64,000 nucleotides of DNA from Nymphaea colorata (lineage: Eukaryota > Streptophyta > Magnoliopsida > Nymphaeales > Nymphaeaceae), in NCBI RefSeq assembly GCF_008831285.2, contig NC_045143.1, forward strand, positions 2,019,503 to 2,083,502. Reading direction: 5' to 3'. Below, piece by piece: positions 1 through 12,500 of this stretch (its first letter is position 1; each line of letters starts with the position of its first letter). The notes beneath the pieces were generated by a model, which was not told where the DNA came from, made no database searches, and saw only the letters and a list, made by a program, of their open reading frames with translations. Position numbers and translations under genes: made by a program.

Positions 1-14
1 GTAACAGACTTTAC

Positions 15-3000
15 CTGCATCACAATATGTGGATACAAAGTTTGCCCCTTCCGAATAGGCGGATCCAATGTAACAATAACAAAAATATGTGGTTGATTAG
101 ACTGCAAAAACGAGTGAAAATCAAGAAAAATATCTCAAGAAAATATGACTAAAGAAGATAGGGATGTCTAAGCATTCTAAATGATAATTTCCGAGCAAGA
201 AAAGGACCATTTTAGACTTCAAGGATTAGCATGGATATTCATTAAACCTTAGGCAACTGAAAAAGACGAACTATGCTGCTGTACTGAATCTTGAAATCAT
301 TTGCTTGTCCTTGAAGCCGCAAAAATGACATATGAAGCTCAATATTGTAGCGTCCTCTGCATAAGTTAAGCATATGAGACTATGAGTACCTTTTCTGGAA
401 TTAAGACACTTCCACAACCCATAATCTTCAAGTACCTTTTCTGGAATTAAGACACCTCCACAACCTATAATCTTCAACATGCTAATTAACTACCAATGAA
501 CTACAACTGCATTACAGAAATACTTCATCGTTTGCGGAAAGCTTCCATACCTAGGAGTTAATATAGCAACCCCATCAAACATAGCAACAGCTTCCTCACC
601 TGATGCACCAACGTCTGCCATGGACATCATTTTTTCTTGGAAAACCTATTATTCAGAATAAGAATTCATCAATAGTTCATCGCTCATCCAAGTGTTATGC
701 CCATTGATTCCATTTCATCATCGTTTTCAGATTAACAAACTCAGCCCCTGTTTCAAAAATTTCTTTATACAATTTATAACTAAGCAAGCTCATAAACTCA
801 CCTGCGCTGGAGGCCGTGTTTCATCTCCAACAAAGGTTGTATTTGTATTAGGTACGTGGAAGGCCAATTCCATCAGTGAGTCCTTCTATAATCAGAAGCA
901 GGAAAAGTAAGAAAAAGCAAGATACTGCATGTGTGTGACTTTCTAGACAAAACATTTTTAACACCATGATGTAGGATGAATCTCCAGCAGCTAATAGCAC
1001 ATAATACCTAAGTAACTATGTTGCTCCAACGCACAGCTTAGGGGCACACCTTTAAGTGGTCTAAACAAGCGGACGACCACCTAGGTGCCTAAAATTTGTT
1101 CAAACAAAAAAAAAATTATTGCTTCTCTCTATATTGGTACTTCCAATTTTTCATGATTGTATTCCAGGCCTTAGACGTCCAGTCAACAGCTGCGCCTCAA
1201 TGCATTTCAGGGCTATGTCACATGGGTGCGGAGTGCAGGTGCTGGTGTGGGTGCCGATGCCGGGGTGGGATGCGGCAGTTTGTTATTTGTTATATAAGTA
1301 ATTTTATTTATCTATAACTTTAAACTTTTATTATCAGGGTTAACTTGAATCGATATATCAATGAAAACTCGGCCAAAACATTTTTCAGAATGGTCAAAAC
1401 TCATTTGACGCCATGTCGGTCAGCACCAGCACCCAATCGGTGCGGGTGCACCACCATAGTTCGCCGCACCCATGTGACTTAGTTTCAAAGAGCTAAGCAA
1501 GTGGAAAGTAGCCTAGGATACTAAAATTGGTTCAAACAAAAAGATTTAATTAATTGTGCCTCTCTATAAAACCATGTCTTATATTCTTCCAGCTTCTAAG
1601 ATACTCTTTGGAGTCGATCCTCATCCCATCCCTCTTTTGTCTCCCTTTGCTTCTTTCCTTCCCACCTATGTCACACAGGTACTCCTCCTAGGAGGAGTAC
1701 CCGCATGGTACCGGTACGACACTGGTACCGATACAGGTACGTTGGTGGGTACGCCAGAAGTGCGGCGTTGACCGCATCGGGTGCGGTCAACACACCCAGG
1801 GTCATATTCGACCATTTTCAGACTCGATCAAAGTTGACCGAGTCTAAAGTTGTCCATTTTCATTTTAACGTTTTTTAATATTTTCACGTTTTAAACCATT
1901 TTAACGTTAAATATATCAAAACCCTAAAACCTTTTTCGTTTCGTTCGTTTCTTCCTCTCTCACGCACAGCGTTCCTCTCTCACCGACGACCACGCACGGT
2001 AACGGGCAAAGGCAGGGGCAGAGACCGGCGGCTGCAGGCGACAAACAGCGACAGCAGACGATCTCCGACGGCGGCGGGCGACGGGCGGCGAACAGCGATG
2101 GTATTTGCTTTTTTTCATCGTTTTCTCATTTTCTGTCGATGGGCTGAGCCTTCCATCATCTCCGGTGCCAGCAAACGGCGCTTTTCACCGGCAGAGCCTT
2201 CCATCGTCTTATTTTTTCTGAATCCTTTTTCTATTTGTCGCCTGCAGAGGGTTTCTTCATTTTTGTTCATTGCCTGTAGTCGATTCCCTTTTCTTTGTTC
2301 CTTTTTTTTTTTTGTTCCGTGTTCCCTCTTTTGTTTGTTATGTTACTTATGTAAAAGTGTATGTTATTTTGTTTGTGCTTCTACTGTGATTGCCATTGCC
2401 ATTGTCATAAGTTAATTTTTATAAACTTGTAGATGTTGTAGACACCTTTCCTTTGATGAAACTGATTGCTATGTAGTTCATGGATTGTTTTTCACTCCAA
2501 ACTGAAAATTTTTACTGCTTGTAATAAGCACATTAAGGGAATTTATGCAGCCACTTGACTGTACTTCTTACTTTTGTTCAACTTCTGTATCTAGTTCCTT
2601 GTTGGCCCTTTGGTCTCTCGTCAATTCATTCCTCTTATTATTCAGGTGGTACTTTATGTGACTAAGGAGAATGAGAATCAAGACTGATAAATTTTGGATT
2701 ATGAATTATGAATATGTTATTCTGTTTGTAATTTTTTAATATATATATGTGTGAATATGTTATTCTGTTTGAAATTTTTTGACATATATATGTATATGTG
2801 CATGTGTGTTACGGCCGTACCCCCGCACCCAAGTTTTTTAAAAATGGTCTGTACCCGTACCCGCAAATTGGGACCAATTGGTTTTGCCTAGGCACCAAGT
2901 ATGCCTTTTCAAGCTCAGACAGTTCATGCAAGGAATTTGAAAACTTTGCCCCCTCCTCCCCCAACCTCCCGCGGGAAAAAAAAAGCTCTCTATTTTCTTC

Positions 3001-6000
3001 TTTCCTTCAACAGTGCCATTTAAGACCAACTAACTTTGCTCAGGTCCTTACTTCAGACCTTTATCTGCAGCTTAGCACTCTTGAGCACATAGCTAAAGAT
3101 TTGTTTTTTCTGTCTTAAACTTGGTTAATTCTTCCAAATCCCATGGCCATAAAAATCATCCTCATATTTTTATCAGCAAGGTTTTCCAGGCATGTTTCAA
3201 CAAAGTTGTGTCATTTAGGAAATTTCTGGTGTTTAAAAAAATAAAAAGTATTATAAGCATAACAAAATTATTAGCTATCTACTAATTTCTTACAAGAAAA
3301 TCAATGAAGCTCCAAAGTAATCTCTATTATGGGGTCATTGCCGCATCACCATAAGATCCTCTTTCACTATTATTTCCAGTTTTAATTTACTGTTTAAATC
3401 GCAAAAGTTTTACCAAATTTCTGCTTGTAAATAATAATAGACAACCCAGGCAAATACTGCTAATGGGACCACATTAGCAATCTTACAGGCTATTGGCCAA
3501 AAATAAATAGCATACAACTGAAAATGATAACAGACCTCATTTGCACCAGTAGTATCATCCAAATGAAACTCCAACATAACATCATTCTTGCCTTGTAAAT
3601 GTATCTGAGATACATCTGCTAAAGATACCTCCAAAGCTTGCTTTGAACCAACCAAGAAAGTCAACATATTTCCTGCCAGTTCAAGGTAGATTACAATGGT
3701 GATACTCCCAAATTAAAATCTCTACAAGACTAACAGGCTAAGTGGCTAGCCCATAAAACATAATAAGTACACTGTACAAGCCACACTTGTTGTAAACAGT
3801 ACAGAAAACAAAGAAAAGGCAGCAGATCACATTATATGTTTTCCAAATTAAGCAGAAGGGTACTCAAACATCTTTTCCTTCCATATAGATCAGTTTAACT
3901 CATCACTCCCAATAGAGATGGATAAAAAGTTTGGACTCACATCAGTTTACCAAATTTGACTTAGTCAGACCTTCCTTGTCGGACTTAGACTCCGATTCAG
4001 ACTTGAACCTCTGAAACCAAATCCACATCCAACAGCAGTAGCTGATAAGATCCGTGCTACACATATAATCAGCTCACATCCTAATCACATCTTGGGTTTG
4101 GATTTAGATTTAGACTCAGTCACCTGAACCATATATCAAGACTGAGTCCAACTAAAGTAAGACACTTTTCCTAATAAACAGATCCAGTGTTTTGATAAAT
4201 CAAATATGCTGGCATCTATATTACTCAACAATCCAAATTTAGTTTGAAGTATGCCAACAACTCTTCTAGCCTGAAGTTATTAAAGAACTGCATAGTAACC
4301 ACCCTGCAAATGGCCCAATTTTAGAAGTTGAAAATCTGTTTTAAAATCTAATGACTCAACACTTGACTCGTCCATTCTTTACTAGTGACTCAGGGCCAGG
4401 GGTGAACTTTGTGACCCTGGCCAAGTTCTGTTGATGACTGTTTTCCAAAGAAAATCAATATATAAACTGAGATTTATTGATTACATTTACAACTCAGAAA
4501 TATGTCAACTTAACATCAAATAAAGTAATAACTAAGTTATATTTACTCATATGATAACAAGAGCCCAGACAATTAAACTGCTGTTTCTACTTTGCAGTGG
4601 GATACTTCAACATAATTTAGTAGCAAGTATCAACATGTCAATGAAAACAACTCAATCTTATCACCAAAATGCAAACTGAGTCAAACCGACCAAGCCGAGT
4701 CAACCCGAGTTTCAGTCATAAATGAGCCCTCCTAGACCCAATAAGGAGCTAAATTGAGCCAAATCAACAAGTTTTAATATCAGGTGGTCAGTCGAAATCT
4801 ATGAGTTGACACAGTAAGTCTTAAAACATTGGAAAACATTACCCTTCAACTTTCTTGATCGATATAGTGGTGACCCTCAAAGTAGAATCCATCATAATAA
4901 TACATTAGTTAGTTGACTAGGCATATTAAATCCCATTACATGGCACTAGCTTGACTAGCAATTTTTTCTTTTGCATTTTTAAAGATTAGACATGCTTTGT
5001 CTGCAACTTAAATTGTCAGTTCAATGCATAAACAAGGAAAATATAAATCAAATGACGGCTTGATTGAAAGAATGATTGTAAGTGAAACAGAAGTTGCGTC
5101 ACTTTACCATTTAGATCTACTTCACCCCAATTTTGGCCACTAATTGACAGTTGTTTCTCCTCTGGTGTTATATCCACTTTATTTTGCATATAGCTTGTCA
5201 AATTGTTGACATCCTGCCAACAAGAGAATAAAACATAATAAAAACAACATAATTTTAAAAAATTGTGCAATTCATCATATTGTTGAGATCCTGGCAATGA
5301 AGGAATAGAAGACAGTGCATCAAGACGATAGAAGAAGGTAATGCATAACAATTAAGACAAGATCAAGGTGCCAACAGAACAAGTTCCCAACTCCCTTCCA
5401 AGAAGTCAAGAAAGTATTCAGTAAAGAAAATGACCATCCAATCAAAATGTCAGTGATGTTGATACAATAGCGAGAAACAAATCCCTTACAATTAAGAGCA
5501 AACTACATGCACACAACGAAAAACATGAAAAAGAAAAAACCTCCATCATTTAATTTAACTAATTAGATGCTGAGATGCCCACATGGCTGAAAGTCATTTG
5601 CCTCACAATAATATTTTTGACACCATGAGCCTCATACATGAGATAATCTTTCCCTCGTGTTTCACTTATCAAATCGATAACCGTAGGGGCTCAGATGGGA
5701 TTCCTTTAAACCTTCCTTTTGAATAGAAAGTCCAATCAAACATGTTATTTTACCGTCAAGGACTATGTGTATAATGACACCCTATGGATGAGTCACCTAG
5801 TTCGTGCGTTCAGTCACAGAACTAGCACCCATTTGTTGATAAGTGTCCTAGACAAGAACTACGTGCAACCTTAGCTTCCAATCCTAGTCTCCTAGATCTT
5901 CTTATATTAAGAATATACCTAAGGAGTTGGAAGAATGACAAACCCACTTCCATTTTTTTTCAGATTTATTATAGTATCCAAAGAATGGGGAATAGCCTAA

Positions 6001-7167
6001 TGGTGGTCTCATATTTAAGAGCTCAAACTTAGAAACGAAGTTGGCAAATTGGATGGGCTATTACAAATATAATTGCTTAACCACCCGCCCCAACATAAAC
6101 AAACGATAAATAATTTCCAACATTGATGATAAACTATACACTTAAAAATAAACAAATCCTAAATGAATTTCATAAGAAAGACCAAGGGATGAGAAAGCTT
6201 CAAACATATACGAATCCTAAAGCAAGATAAATATCACCTTCACTTCCAATTCCGCTTCCTGGAGCATTTCAAATAAAACCGTGAGTCCATGAGAACCATG
6301 ACAATACCTGCTCGCGGAAGCCTGTGAACTTGTAAACAAGTCCCGCTTTAATCCGTACACCAAGCTGATATGCTCTTGGAACTTTCATCCACATCAAACT
6401 CACTATGTCAGATTTATCAACTTCCACAGCCTTCCCACCACCCAGCTTGCGCCATACAATGCCTCCAGAATGGACCCTAAATTGTCCTGGGTTCTAAATT
6501 CAAAAAAATATATATATAAAATAAACTGTTTCAGAAACTCCATGGAACTTCCGACGACCAAAATCCATAAAAAAAACTGTTCTCAGAAGACTGAAAATAT
6601 GTCACCTCTAGCTAAGTACGATCAAGATCAATTAACTCCCTAAGAATCGGAAGAATTCCTGGTAAAACAACCCAACGCTTCCTAAACCGTACTGGAGCCG
6701 CAGTTACGAAACCGTCACATCGCAAAGGGAAATCACAAAGAGACAACCCCCGTCTTAAAATCACAAGAGAAACCAGAATCACTTCAAAATTCAAAACTCA
6801 AAACAGAAAACTTCAAACACAGCAAAAATCAAAACAATGCCAAGGAAAAAAACACACAATGTATCAGAACCTGACCGTAAATCAAACCAGCAAAGGAAGT
6901 ACAGTCCTTAAAACCTAGAAACGCAACAAAAAAAAATTAAAATATCGAAATAACAAATAAGAGTTGAAAGCCAGAAGATGAACAACATCAGATACGATCG
7001 TCACAGCCTGCAAGAGACAAAACAACTAAAAGAGAAAGACCATTTTCCATCTGAAAACCCTAACACAACTTTCTCAGTTAAGCCGAAAAGTACTTTGTTC
7101 CTCCGTAAGATTCTCTCTGTAAAGCCCATAAAACCCTAAAAAACCGTCCGCTTGAAAGCCAAACAAG

Positions 7168-7209
<42 letters not shown>

Positions 7210-7265
7210 ACAGCGCCTCCTCGGCCTCCAAGGAGGATATTGTTGAAGAGGTGACCATCCGCCAT
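15..7265 (-). CDS. SSRP1: SSRP1, FACT complex HMG subunit (5' part; 3' end outside window)
   Basis: FACT subunit that, with SPT16, moves H2A-H2B dimers during transcription and replication in the nucleus. Eight coding exons were read on the minus strand: 7265-7212, 6493-6308, 5213-5108, 3672-3536, 885-802, 645-551, 356-248 and 101-15. All junctions are GT-AG and in phase, giving 286 residues with no stop. The product starts [18 protein letters not shown] and contains the SSRP1 landmarks [82 protein letters not shown] and [20 protein letters not shown]. This covers the POB3-like N-terminal domain and the first part of the SSrecog/PH region. Plant SSRP1 is about 640 residues, so the second PH module, acidic tract and HMG box should lie beyond base 1. 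The start codon is just upstream of an (AG)n tract inside intron 1. Intron 4 (886-3535) is unusually long and holds transposon-like DNA. Confidence 0.95.
385..476. repeat. 46-bp tandem duplication in an SSRP1 intron
   Basis: Two head-to-tail copies (385-430 and 431-476) of a unit beginning AGTACCTTTTCTGGAATTAA. They differ at only a few positions. They lie in the intron between the exons at 645-551 and 356-248, so the coding sequence is not affected. Confidence 0.85.
1217..1479. mobile_element. MITE-like inverted-repeat element in SSRP1 intron 4
   Basis: The left end GTCACATGGGTGCGG (about 1217-1231) is the exact reverse complement of the right end CCGCACCCATGTGAC (about 1464-1478). Internal GGTGC/GCACC-rich stretches next to each end also pair imperfectly, and the centre is AT-rich. 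The roughly 260-bp size and absence of coding capacity fit a non-autonomous DNA transposon. No clean target-site duplication was seen, so the class is open. Confidence 0.6.
1660..2890. mobile_element. Transposon-like GC-rich insertion in SSRP1 intron 4 (possibly hAT/BED-related)
   Basis: The left side carries a perfect 24-bp palindrome (1678-1701) followed by degenerate GGTACC-type repeats to about 1760. The right side (about 2811-2875) carries repeated GTACCC/GCACCC words. Between them, 1915-2100 looks like a promoter and leader: an AAACCCTAAA motif, CT-rich sequence, then CpG- and GGCG-rich DNA ending in an ATG at 2098 that opens a short 105-codon frame with no recognisable domain. This base composition is foreign to the AT-rich intron. 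Assignment to a decayed hAT-type element is inference from general resemblance. Boundaries are approximate. Confidence 0.45.
7175..7207. repeat. (GA)n microsatellite just inside SSRP1 intron 1
   Basis: An uninterrupted GA/AG dinucleotide run, reading CT on the SSRP1 strand, begins four bases after the exon 1 donor at 7211/7210. It is a pyrimidine-rich tract on the transcribed strand. Confidence 0.95.
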
Positions 7266-9501
7266 TATTCACGTTCCCACAGAAGACCCGGGAGAGAGAG
7301 CGCCAGAACGAGAACGAGGGAAGCAACAACGCCAAAAATGGCGGTTTAATTCGGCTCCGATTTGCCGCCATTCAGCTTCACTTCAACACAAGCAAAATAC
7401 CTATAATGCCCCTCATCCGTGGAAAATAATTGTTTTATTTTTATAGAAAAACGCACTTAATATTTCAGAAATAATAAAAATACGCAATATTTGGATACAG
7501 TTCAAGAAAGATTAATAAAATATTTGGATACCCATTTTCCACTTAATGTTGTTTTGGTTTGCAGCCAATTATGATTGATGTTTGGTGCATATTGAAAATA
7601 ACAACGTTGTGAAAAAAAAAAGAGAGAGCTTTTACCGTCTTTATTTTATAAATTTAAACAAAACATAAATTTGATCTAATTAACAAAAAATAAAATAGAA
7701 CAACATGTATTGTCCTCATACGTATCAATAAGAGGCAGATCGCAGCAAAATTCGATCGAAATGTACTTCTCATGGTCAATTATTGAATTTTGTCAAATCG
7801 ATTGATAAGTTGGTAAAAATTACTATGTACAGTACATAATGAAAACTTACACTTCTAAAATACTCTTACGATTTTCTAAAAAATATTCACCAATCCAAGC
7901 TTGATATTTGTTGAAAAAACAGCATTGTTGGAGTAGCTTGCACGTTAATTACTAATATGATAAAAGAACCATCGCAAACTAATGAGCATAATCTATTTCA
8001 TGTTCCAGTGTTTCAATCATTTTATATTGAAAACCCATTACAGTTTCCAAGAGGCAAAGCACCTCTCAAGGTCTAAGGATACTGTTTCAATGGTCTTAAC
8101 TCTAGTATTGTATATGTCACTGTTAATATTGTATATGTCACTGTTTGTAGTACAAAGGATTAACACCTACAAAAAAAATTCAATTGAGGATGTTTGGTCA
8201 AAGGGACACTCAAACTAACCAGCTATTTTATGCCCATCGAGATATAAAACATTTTGACAATATCAAAAAGCAACTAATTATTGCCAGATCTTTAAACAGA
8301 AGCATGATCCCAACACTTGCGCATGTAGAACGTATCTGGCATGTCGACCATAGAATGCTGTTTCGGGTCTGGATCCAATTCGTTTGGATCGTTTCAGTAA
8401 GTCAGACTCGTATCATCTGGATTCAGTATGGGACTCTTCCAACTTTTGGTTGTTCCTATTTCCTAATCCGTTGGTGAATTTTACGTCACCTCCAACTCTA
8501 CGAGCAAAGGCCTCGTCACAGGCCCACAACTGCAGAAAGGTCGCCAGCAAAAGTTCGAATCCAATGCTAAACCTTGCTTAATACGATCATTATTTTCGGC
8601 TTAAATGATCATTTAATATAACGATGCATACATATCGCCACCAAGAAAAAAAAAAAAATCTTTTCTCGTTCTAAATTCCTCACATTGTGTTTGAATGCAC
8701 ACACTGGGGACAAGTATTGGTTTTCTCCTTTCAAATATAAAGGCAGCCTCAGGATGATCCTGACAAATGTAAAACCTCGAGAGCTTGCAAAATCACAAGA
8801 ACGGAGGACGAATAAGTTTCCTTCAGTTATTGTGTGTAGCGGGAGAATGAAGGGTTTTCCTGCTAATAAAGTTTATTCTCTGCCGGCAGCCCCCTTGTCG
8901 TAATAACTGTAGAAATCAACATCCGACAGAAGCAATCCTGCAACAGAACCCTCATCTAGATTAGTAAAATTGTACCAATGAAGTTTTTCTTGACATGTTA
9001 GCACAGATGTTCACACTCTTTACGCATTTTGAAGTATAAAAATAGTCGTGTATAAACCAAAGCAAAGGAGAGCCAGATCAACATGGATTTTGGAGACGCC
9101 TAAACACAGATTATCTGAATCTTCAGCAGCCAGTAGTTGAATTTATTGCCTGGTGGGGTCCAAAGTGGAAGTGGAAAGACTTCGATCAGCTAAATGCACA
9201 GAAATCAGACCCCGTCTCAATTTGGGCAGCCAATTAAAAAAAGGGCGCAACAACATGGCCAATCAGTTAGCAGCCTTAGCTAAAAGCAGCAGAAATGTAG
9301 CATCTACTGTATTATCTTTTTGAAACCAAAGTAGGGAATATTTGGCACTGAAAAATGCGAAACCCCAGACACGCCATGCCTGCCAAGTAATAGCAGATGG
9401 CCCAGACAGCGACTAGGTGCAACTGACAAGTGAAATTTAAAACCAGCTTTTTGACTGGAGTCGCCTATAGCTTTTGATGCCAAGTCTATAGTCTTGGGCT
9501 G
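7266..9501. other. Intergenic: SSRP1 upstream region and downstream flank of the DUF1664 gene
   Basis: About 2.2 kb between two minus-strand genes. The first few hundred bases are AT-rich and should include the SSRP1 promoter. A 21-bp direct repeat (two copies of TATTGTATATGTCACTGTT) lies at about 8106-8147. A stretch near 8340-8500 has repeated GGATC/TTGGATC words like those at 17.4 and 26.3 kb, suggesting an old dispersed repeat. No gene is supported; the short open frames have no recognisable features. Confidence 0.6.
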
Positions 9502-12500
9502 TCAGCCTAGGCCACAACTAAATTGCTCGATATTATGCTGTTTAGTAGCACAAGTTAGCAGCAAATAACAAAAGCAGGAGAAGAATAGAAGTCCAGTACA
9601 ACACCTTGTCAAGCTTTTTGTGTTCTCTAATCCTTCAGTACCGGTTTGGAAGATTGCGTTTGTCTTTGACTTCTCTGTGGTCCCTGACTTTATGGTGTCA
9701 GCTATATACTGAAGGCCCTGAAGCGTTTCACGCAAAATATGAACATTAGCTACAATTTTATCTTTGTGGGCTTCATCACTCCGCTTTCTATTCAAGCAGC
9801 AAGGAGTATGGGGTACTAATTGCACAGCTTGGGAGATGAGTTTGAAGCTAACCTTGGCACTGGGGATGTCTGAAAACCCCAATAGGCGTTTAGGAGGTTT
9901 TGTCTGCCCCTGCATATTCATACAACAGAGAGAAACGAGAGAGACTAAGATGCATGTCATAATTTTTCACACCAATTCAACTAGCATGCTTGATCGTGCT
10001 AGCAGATACAAGCATCGAGGAAAATCTTTCTCAAATGGAAGCCAACAAGATTATGTTAATGGCATAATAAACAAATTCCATGTTTGGAATCTTACCTGTA
10101 GGAATTCTGGCATTTTCCCATCTTTTGTGCCTCCAACAAATTGGCACAAGTACCACACTCCAGCATTAGCAAAATCCTGCACACCAGTTTGAATTGAATG
10201 GACAAAATGACATTATGGAAACAAAAGAACAAGAAAGTAGCTTGTTATTGATCCTCCTAGTTTCATGCTAATCAGTATCATCTGTGAAATTTTAAAGAGA
10301 GGCCGATGTTACTGGTCATGGCAACAAGGTGCAGGCCTAAACAGCTATATACAAGCAGCTAGAAAGTAAACACTAGATATGGCTCAGTCAGACCCTAAAG
10401 TCACATAGAAGTAGCATCTACAATTTGTGACGATCTTATATGTTGATTCCCTAAAAAGCAACTAGAAATCATGTTTTATGTCTGTTCATTATAAAGCACA
10501 AATTTGTACTGCTAATGGCACTACCTTCGTATATCTTTTAAAATATAATAAGCCCAATGATGCATCCCATGCAGATAAAGCAAAATCTATAATCTTATAA
10601 TATTTAACAAATTACAACATAACCAGACATAATGCCAGAAAAAGGAAGACTTTGAGATCTTCATTTGTAAAGCAGGCTATGTAGAATCGTAGATCACCTG
10701 CTTGTCTTCCAATGCGCCGATCTTCCCATCCTATAAGAAGGAAATGGAACATGTCAGAGGTGGAAGATGCAGACCAAGGAAATCAGCAACATAAAAATTA
10801 TTAAACAAACTTACCAATCCACAAACCATTTTCTGTAGAACCTCCAAGTCAATGCCTATTTGAGAAATATCTTGACGCACTTCAGTAACCTGGCAACCAA
10901 TTTCTGTAAGTCAAAGGAAAAGATACAATAGACCAAACGAAAAAACTAGAATAGACAAAGGAGAAAGCAAAAAAAAATTTTACTCCATGGTTACTAAATT
11001 AGGACCAAGTACCAAAAACAATTAACACTCACCTCATTCTTCAATAATTTGGTCAGATCCTTTTGCTCGTCCAATTTACCATCCAAGTTCTCAATCCTTT
11101 GAGTCAAATGCCTTTTTGTAGCCTTGCAACACAAAAAGGAAGACATGGGAGGAGATGAGACACCAAAAATTGATATGGTAAAACATCTTATAACTTGGAG
11201 ACTTCATATAATTGAATAAAAAAGGAATGTCCAACATTCTGCAATTAAGTTTGTTATTCTAACAATATGGATAAACCCTTCAAACCCTCAACCTCCCTTG
11301 TCATCAAAAGACTGAGAATCGTGAGTTACAAAAGCAGCAGCCAAACACATGCCAAATAAAAGAACTAAAGGGACCTCCACAGGTGATGTGGGGTCAAATT
11401 AGTTGCTAGGTGAGTAGTTCGGACTCCTTGTTCACAGTTTCACATATCAATTATTCTTGTATCTATGCCTGTGACTACCACTTGATTGTTCCAGTTTTTT
11501 TCTAAGATCATTTATTTACTCTCAGCAAATGATTATATTATGTTTTCTATTGATCTTCCCAATGCACATGCCTGTGCCTGCAAAGACACATGCTAAGATA
11601 ATATTGCTACAGCAATATTGTGCTTGTGGTTTTTCTTTTTCTATTGATTGCAAAGCGGGAAAAGGAGACTCTATGCATAAAAACTTGTGAGTTGGCTATT
11701 AACCACGTCCTACAAATGCCCAGAAAATTTTTTGCAAGGGTTTAAAAACCAACAGCCTTGTTGTTTAAAGGCTAAAGGTTCTAGTTAACCAGCATCTGAC
11801 CCATATAGACCACAATACGAGCCAAAAACACATACACACACACATCCAGGTTGGCAAAGAGTGCATACCGCAAGTGCTGCAGAAACTTGCTCTAGATGTT
11901 TTGTCATACTTGTAACAGCATTTGCCATGTTGCGCTTGGTTACATACATAAGATCAGAAAATGACAATCCCTGAAAGAGAATATACCACTCAGCAACTAT
12001 GGATGAGAAGAAAATAAATAGGAGAATAACTTTAGTAGCGAAAAAGAGAAAATATGAAAAGGTAAACAACACAACTACTTATACCTTCCACTTCATGTAG
12101 CCATATCCCAGAGCCCCCAAGGCCGCAGCTGGAACCAGAAGAGATGCCACATTCCCTGGAAAGAAATCACCAAGATTACTAACTTTTCCGCAAAAAAGTA
12201 AACCAGACACACATGTTGGGCTCACTGGACCTCTGTAATAAGTGCATCATTGCACCGTTACAAGAAAGCTCTTCATAAAGTAACTTAAAAACATAACCAA
12301 GAAACAGCTTCTAGGAAAAGAACATAATGCAACATAACCAAAAGTTTGCCAGAGCAATAGGGGACATAGTCTAGGAGGAACAACAGTCTCATAAAACCAA
12401 ACAGGAAACATATCATTGTTGTTCAGTTATAGAGAAACTGAGAAACAACTATAGCCACAAAAATCACAAAATCTTCAAAAATATCACAATATTAACAAGA

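Noticed and set aside
2098-2415. 105-codon frame after the GC-rich block in SSRP1 intron 4
   Set aside because: The product is Phe/Cys/Ser-rich low-complexity with no domain. It is more likely T-rich intron or element sequence than a gene.
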